DNA of 7,165 nucleotides from Spirochaetaceae bacterium (GTDB taxonomy: Bacteria; Spirochaetota; Spirochaetia; Sphaerochaetales; Sphaerochaetaceae). The position numbers and the translations under genes were made by a program. The stretch is from positions 971-8,135 of the forward strand of contig DMKZ01000149.1 in the NCBI GenBank assembly GCA_003454065.1, read 5' to 3'. Shown here piece after piece: positions 1-4,484 of the stretch. The notes beneath the pieces were generated by a model. That model was not told where the DNA came from and ran no database searches. It saw only the letters and a list, made by a program, of their open reading frames with translations. Numbering within the stretch: position 1 is the first letter of the stretch; every line of letters starts with the position of its first letter.

Positions 1-2
1 CT

Positions 3-9
3 CCTCCTT
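3..9 (-). promoter_or_regulatory. Strong ribosome binding site for a gene beyond the window edge
   Basis: On the minus strand the last bases of the window read CAAGGAGGAG. AAGGAGG is a perfect complement to the usual 16S rRNA 3' end. It lies about 30 nt after the stop of the PUR-domain gene, on the same strand, so a fifth co-directional gene very probably starts within a few bases past position 1. Its start codon is not visible, so its identity is unknown. Confidence 0.6.
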
Positions 10-40
10 GCAGCGACTAAGCGTATTGTAGAAAACCAGC

Positions 41-463
41 TTATTGCTCATCCTTGGCCCTTCTTATCATTATCCTTTTCTTTCGCAACCGGTCCGATGC
101 AGTCTGCGATTCCGGAGTCATCCTTGATTCGATCCTTGCCGATGAAGGCTTCTTGTTGATTTCATCGATTCTGACTTCCCTGCCGTGATCCGAAATACTG
201 CGGCTTTTCTCATCGTCAACGCCAAGGTTCATCTTTTCCTGCTTGAGGACATCTATCGCTTTCTGCATCTCTTTGAGGAAATCATCAAGATCCTCTTGAA
301 AAACCAATACCGATTGGCGTTGGAAAACGTTCTCCTCGACAGTGTTCTTGCTCTCGACGATGCTGAGACTCAGGGCATTTCCGAAATTCTCATGCACATT
401 GAAAAAATAAGTTCTTCTGTCCCTAACCAGCTTTGAAGAAAAAATCTCACCTCTTCTTCCCAT
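41..463 (-). CDS. PUR-domain (DUF3276-type) nucleic-acid-binding protein
   Basis: This small protein (140 aa) resembles the bacterial PUR-alpha-like family (DUF3276), small single-stranded nucleic-acid-binding proteins found in Bacteroidetes and spirochaetes such as Borrelia. The supporting stretch is the first 70 residues: EIFSSK (6-11), RTYFFNV (17-23), LSLSIVESK (31-39) and QSVLVFQEDLDDFLKEM (50-66). This matches the family pattern of beta strands followed by a helix that ends the PUR repeat. The remaining 70 residues are polar, probably disordered, and end in a basic patch (RLRKKRIMIRR) that could help bind RNA or DNA. I chose ATG at 463 because GGGA lies 6 nt upstream. An in-frame TTG at 475 would add four residues but lacks a good ribosome binding site. 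The gene follows metG by 99 nt on the same strand. It is likely cytoplasmic; its exact role is unknown. Confidence 0.8.
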   Translation of the reverse strand: MGRRGEIFSSKLVRDRRTYFFNVHENFGNALSLSIVESKNTVEENVFQRQSVLVFQEDLDDFLKEMQKAIDVLKQEKMNLGVDDEKSRSISDHGREVRIDEINKKPSSARIESRMTPESQTASDRLRKKRIMIRRAKDEQ

Positions 464-562
464 ATCCGTTCCCAACCATGCAAATCATTTCATCCATTTT
501 ACGCCAACGGGCGGTATCGAGCGCTGAAATTTTCAGAAGCGCAATGCGATCATCCGCCGGTT

Positions 563-3103
563 CTATCCGATGCTTCCTTCGCCGTACTTATAACACTTTA
601 TCGTTATGCCCGTCTTTTCAGATATCAATTTGGCTCCATCCACCTCCACTATGCCGTTATGGCTGGAAAACGGTATGGAGAAGAATTGGTCAGGCTTGAT
701 ATACGTGCCGTAGTCGCTTTCCGAAACGGTTCCTTCCGGATAGACGTTCTCGCCGACTTTCGCTTCATCAGCGAACAGGACTTCGCATGTGGAATGGTTC
801 TTGTCATCCTTGTCGCTAGCCGCCAAAAGCATTCCGCAGCTCTTGATGCCTCGGAATTTCGCAGGTTTCAGATTGGCAACGAGCAAGACGTTGCGATTTA
901 AAAGCTCTTCCTCTTTGTAAAACGGAACTATGGATGAGATGATCGTTCTGGATTCCTCTTCGCCGGCATCCAAAGTCAGAATATAAAGCCTATCCCCCTC
1001 AGGATGCTTTTTTACTTCTATGATCTTGCTGACTTTAAGGCACACGCGCCTTCTAAACGCTTCGGCATAACTCTCGCCTTCGAGTCTTATATCTTTCACT
1101 GCTTCCTCTCCTCTACGTATCTTTTCTAAAAATGCCGCCCTTTTCGCAGCTTCGTCGGCAGCCCTCTCGGCAGCTGCCTGTTCTTCGGCCGCCTTGCGCC
1201 TGGCTTCTTCCTCGGCTTTGCGAGCTGCCATTTCAGCAGCCTTGCGTTCTTCGATAGCCTTTAGCCTTGCAGCCGCCTCGGCTTCGCACGCCGCTTTTTC
1301 GGCCGCTTCGCGAGCCTCCCTCTCCGCTGCCGCTTTCGCAGCTCTTTGCGCTGCCTCGCGTTCCGCCTTCTTGCGGGCGGCAAGCTTCTCGGCCGCTTCC
1401 TGCGCATCCTTTTCCCCTTGGGCTTTGGCGGTCTCGGACACATCCGTCGAATTGAAACGAATCTTCGCGGATTTCACGGCTTCATCGGAAAAATTCTCGA
1501 ACAAATGCTCCAACGGCAGAAATGCCTCGTCAAAGGAAATGTCCTCGCCGAGCTTATCCCATGATTGCTGAATCGACATGGCCTTGGCGATCCTATCGGA
1601 GGCATCGGGAAGGTAAGGATACATGAGAATGCACAAATCCTTGACGCCGAGTATGATCGTTCTGACCACCCTGCCGCACTTGATAGGATCCGATTTCAAA
1701 AGCTTCCATGGCTCGTTATCCTGAAAATATTTGTTCAGCATGTCCGATAAGGCAAAAATCTCATGAAACGCATCCTTTATCTGAACATCCTCATACAAGC
1801 CGTCGATTTTCACTATCTGCTTTCGGACAGAATCATAGAAATCCTCATCTATGCCGAATCTCGGAACTACCGAGTCATATTGCTTGCGCAAGAAAACGAA
1901 CGCCCGATTCACTAAATTGGAGAAATTCCCGACAAGCTGTCCGTTCACCTTTTCCTGAAAATCCTCAAAAGAAAAATCGCTATCGCTCTTTTCGGGCCTG
2001 TTGTAATACAGGTAGAACCTCCAAATATCGCAACTATAGCCGAAATCAATGCAATCGGATCCGAAAACGCCTATGTTGCTGCTCTTGGAGAATTTCCCAC
2101 CTTCAAAGGTCAGATACTCGCTGCTGTTAAGCCTATGGAGCATGACGAACGGAAAACCCGTGGCGAATTCAGTTGCGGGAAAAATCAAAGCATGAAAAGG
2201 AATATTGTCCTTGCCTATGAACTGATAGAGGTCGGTCGCATCCGGTTTCATCCACCATTCCCTCCATCGCTCGGTGCAAAGCGCCGTAAGCGAAATATAT
2301 CCTATGCATGCATCGAACCAAACGTAGAACACCTTGTCGTTGAAACCGCGCAAAGGAACCTTTATCCCCCATCTCAGATCTCTGGTTATCGTTCTTTCCC
2401 GCAAGCCTTCCTTGAGCCACGACTTCGCTATGCCGATTGCATTAGCAGGCCATCTGCCTTCCTTTTCGGCCAATAGGACAAAACTCTCCAATCTATCCTT
2501 AAGCTTAGGCATGTCAAGGGCCAGATTATCAGTTTCCCTCAATTCAAGCGAAGAACCGCATATAGTGCATCTGGGATCAATCAGCTTATCGTTCTCTATC
2601 AATGAACCGCATATGTCGCATTGATCGGAATTCGTCCTTGATCCGCACGATGGGCATTCGCCCTTGACAAACCTGTCGGATATATACTTCTTGCACTTTT
2701 TGCAATAAAACTGCTTTTCTGTGACTTTGACAATATATCCGTTCCTGTAAGCCCTCTTGAAAATCTCTTGAGTGAAGCTGGTATGAACAGCCTCCGATGT
2801 TCTGGAAAAAATATCAAACGATATATTGAACCACTCGTATATCCTGGAGTGCAAGGCATGGTATTCGCTGCAAAGCCTATATTCGCTGTCTCCGGCTTCA
2901 AGGGCCTTCATCTCTGAGGCGGTTCCATATTCATCGGTTCCGCATATGTACAGCGTCTCGTAACCTTTAAGCCTGGAGAATCTGGCGAACACATCCGCAG
3001 ACAAGACTTGCAGAAGGTTTCCCAAATGCGGTTCGTTGTTAACATAAGGCAATGCGGAAGTCACCAAATGCTTCTTATTATTTCTTCTACTCAATTCCAA
3101 CAT
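563..3103 (-). CDS. metG: Methionyl-tRNA synthetase with helical linker and C-terminal tRNA-binding domain
   Basis: This cytoplasmic enzyme charges tRNA-Met with methionine using ATP. Residues 12-29 carry the class I start, SALPYVNNEPHLGN, with HLGN as the HIGH signature. Four CxxC pairs (134/137, 150/153, 162/165, 179/182) form a two-knuckle zinc insert, as in the E. coli-type enzyme. KFSKS (337-341) is the KMSKS loop. The helical anticodon-binding domain covers about 385-550 and includes NEPWKLLK (463-470). Residues 561-660 are an Ala/Glu/Lys/Arg-rich helix (86 of 100 residues by hand count). A C-terminal tRNA-binding domain (EMAP/Arc1p type) follows at about 684-788, with HPEGDRLYILTLD and LVANLKPAKFRGIKSCGMLLAA. 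A further 57 residues resemble the end of EMAP II. At 846 aa it is much longer than the 677-aa E. coli protein, largely because of the helix and tail. The ATG at 3103 has only a weak GGA upstream. It lies 51 nt after the DUF1015 gene, probably in the same transcript. Confidence 0.97.
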   Translation of the reverse strand: MLELSRRNNKKHLVTSALPYVNNEPHLGNLLQVLSADVFARFSRLKGYETLYICGTDEYGTASEMKALEAGDSEYRLCSEYHALHSRIYEWFNISFDIFSRTSEAVHTSFTQEIFKRAYRNGYIVKVTEKQFYCKKCKKYISDRFVKGECPSCGSRTNSDQCDICGSLIENDKLIDPRCTICGSSLELRETDNLALDMPKLKDRLESFVLLAEKEGRWPANAIGIAKSWLKEGLRERTITRDLRWGIKVPLRGFNDKVFYVWFDACIGYISLTALCTERWREWWMKPDATDLYQFIGKDNIPFHALIFPATEFATGFPFVMLHRLNSSEYLTFEGGKFSKSSNIGVFGSDCIDFGYSCDIWRFYLYYNRPEKSDSDFSFEDFQEKVNGQLVGNFSNLVNRAFVFLRKQYDSVVPRFGIDEDFYDSVRKQIVKIDGLYEDVQIKDAFHEIFALSDMLNKYFQDNEPWKLLKSDPIKCGRVVRTIILGVKDLCILMYPYLPDASDRIAKAMSIQQSWDKLGEDISFDEAFLPLEHLFENFSDEAVKSAKIRFNSTDVSETAKAQGEKDAQEAAEKLAARKKAEREAAQRAAKAAAEREAREAAEKAACEAEAAARLKAIEERKAAEMAARKAEEEARRKAAEEQAAAERAADEAAKRAAFLEKIRRGEEAVKDIRLEGESYAEAFRRRVCLKVSKIIEVKKHPEGDRLYILTLDAGEEESRTIISSIVPFYKEEELLNRNVLLVANLKPAKFRGIKSCGMLLAASDKDDKNHSTCEVLFADEAKVGENVYPEGTVSESDYGTYIKPDQFFSIPFSSHNGIVEVDGAKLISEKTGITIKCYKYGEGSIG
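1124..1423 (-). other. MetG Ala/Glu/Lys/Arg-rich helical linker (protein segment)
   Basis: This segment encodes residues 561-660 of MetG. By hand count 86 of 100 residues are Ala, Glu, Lys or Arg, with neither proline nor glycine after the first few residues. This composition fits a long single alpha helix or coiled coil, like the TolA stalk. It joins the anticodon-binding domain to the tRNA-binding domain and probably acts as a rigid spacer. The same composition produces long, alanine/serine-rich spurious open frames on the opposite strand. Confidence 0.8.
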
Positions 3104-3154
3104 AGCATTTCCAAATCATTAGATAAGTCAGACATCTGCCGATCGAACGCGGCC

Positions 3155-4471
3155 TCATCGCCTGATCAGCCTCGCCTCGATATAAAACCTTTTCTCAGAA
3201 GCCTCTCCGATGGAAAAAGTCTTTCTAGGGAAAACCCCTCCCCTCAAAATCGCATCAAAGAAATCGTCCTTGAATATGTTCGGCATGAGAACGGCGAAAT
3301 TGTTTCCCTTCGATGCCACTGAAATGGTGCTTTCCACTCCGTGCGTATAATCTATTCTGCCGATCTTCCTCTTCCCAACGATCTCGTCTATAAGAACCTG
3401 TATTGCTTTCGGAGCCGATACCGCCTTTGCCTTGTCAAGCGAGTAAACGAAGAATTTTCCGTTTTTTCCAATGGCGAAATGAACCTTACCGTCTTCCCGA
3501 TTGACCGACTTCAACGCCGAATCGACATCTGCCGCGCTTGCTTTGGCATATCCCGAATCCACTGATTTGAGCGCATCATCGAAAACTTCGACATCCACAT
3601 CGAAAAACACCCGATGAATAGGCTCGAAAAGCAATCCCTCATCGAAAATATTCTCAAGCTCCACAAGGCAATATCTAGCAGGATGATTCGCACGCTCCAC
3701 TTCCGGCAACGATGCCTTGATATCTTCCCATGTGCTCTTTGCCGTTGCAAAGCTATGGTTTCCATCGCCCATCGCGAAAAGAAGTCGATTATTGCCATCG
3801 ATACCTTTCAGCATGTCATCCAAACCGTCGCGCACTATTTCCAAATCCTCGCGCTTGTTCACAAGCCATGCCTTGACAGAGCCGGAATTCATCATCAAAT
3901 CGAAATCATAAAGCTTCTCAAGCTTGTCTTTCCTGCCGTATAGGGCTTCTATTATGCTCCTTTTTTTATCATTGATCAGAACCATTATGTGCGGAAGTTC
4001 CATAGGGGCATCCTTCCTGATTGCTTTGCGAGGAGGAATCCTATCTACAATCGTTCCCTCAGTTGCGCGTATGAGTGTCTTGGATCCGGATTCATAGGAA
4101 TAGTTTTCGAGATCAAGACAAACCATCAAGCCAAGCCGCTTCTTTCCGTCAGCGCTTTTCCTTTCCACAAGCACGAAGCAATCCTTATAGGTATCGAAAA
4201 TCTCGTCCTGAAGGTACTCATGCATCTTCGCATTTATTTTCCGTATCCTATCATCCTTATCGCCATCCTCCAGATAGCACTCCGGAAAAATGATATTAAG
4301 CGCAGAAGGCTGCGAGCCGACATAATCTCCGACTCTTTGCCAATAATCCCTTTCACTTGAAAACTGATCGCAAGCTATCACCGCCCATTTGTTCATATCC
4401 ACGTTTTTTTTCGGAAGCAATATGTCGGCAACGGACACTCCATCCTTTCTCAAATCCTCATAAACACTCAT
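3155..4471 (-). CDS. DUF1015 family protein
   Basis: This 438-aa protein matches the conserved DUF1015 (COG4198) family across its full length. Diagnostic stretches are WAVIACDQFSSERDYW (29-44), RATEGTIVDRIPPRKAIRKD (135-154), MGDGNHSFATAK (234-245), NHPARYCLVELEN (262-274), EPIHRVFF (283-290) and PRKTFSIGEASEKRFY (415-430). No signal peptide or membrane segment is visible, so it is probably cytoplasmic. The conserved GDGNHS block suggests an enzyme active site, but I do not know an established activity I could assign to this copy. Residues 300-324 contain a small internal duplication, ALKSVD and ALKSVN. The ATG start is well supported by GGAGGG 4 nt upstream. The gene begins 13 nt after the stop of the acidic repeat protein, which points to a shared transcript and possible translational coupling. 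Confidence 0.88.
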   Translation of the reverse strand: MSVYEDLRKDGVSVADILLPKKNVDMNKWAVIACDQFSSERDYWQRVGDYVGSQPSALNIIFPECYLEDGDKDDRIRKINAKMHEYLQDEIFDTYKDCFVLVERKSADGKKRLGLMVCLDLENYSYESGSKTLIRATEGTIVDRIPPRKAIRKDAPMELPHIMVLINDKKRSIIEALYGRKDKLEKLYDFDLMMNSGSVKAWLVNKREDLEIVRDGLDDMLKGIDGNNRLLFAMGDGNHSFATAKSTWEDIKASLPEVERANHPARYCLVELENIFDEGLLFEPIHRVFFDVDVEVFDDALKSVDSGYAKASAADVDSALKSVNREDGKVHFAIGKNGKFFVYSLDKAKAVSAPKAIQVLIDEIVGKRKIGRIDYTHGVESTISVASKGNNFAVLMPNIFKDDFFDAILRGGVFPRKTFSIGEASEKRFYIEARLIRR

Positions 4472-4475
4472 CTTT

Positions 4476-4481
4476 CCCTCC
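4476..4481 (-). promoter_or_regulatory. Ribosome binding site of the DUF1015 gene
   Basis: The minus strand reads GGAGGG, then AAAG, then ATG. This strong Shine-Dalgarno lies in the 13-nt gap after the upstream TAG stop. It fixes the start at 4471 and lets ribosomes ending on the upstream gene reinitiate. Confidence 0.8.
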
Positions 4482-4484
4482 GAT

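Noticed and set aside
477..479. ATG at 479 as the start of the PUR gene
   Set aside because: It is in a different frame and reaches TGA after ten codons.
496..501. TAAAAT as a possible -10 box for the PUR gene (minus strand)
   Set aside because: The hexamer is close to consensus but the sequence 17 nt upstream (GCGCTC) does not resemble a -35 box.
521..542. Hairpin between metG and the PUR gene (GCGCT stem around an AT-rich loop)
   Set aside because: The outer stem is only 5 bp and no T-run follows on the transcribed strand, so it is not a convincing intrinsic terminator.
1194..1571. Plus-strand frame of 125 codons, alanine/serine-rich
   Set aside because: It is antisense to the MetG Ala/Glu/Lys/Arg helix; GC-rich alanine codons leave the opposite strand free of stops. 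Its composition is low-complexity and it has no family signature.
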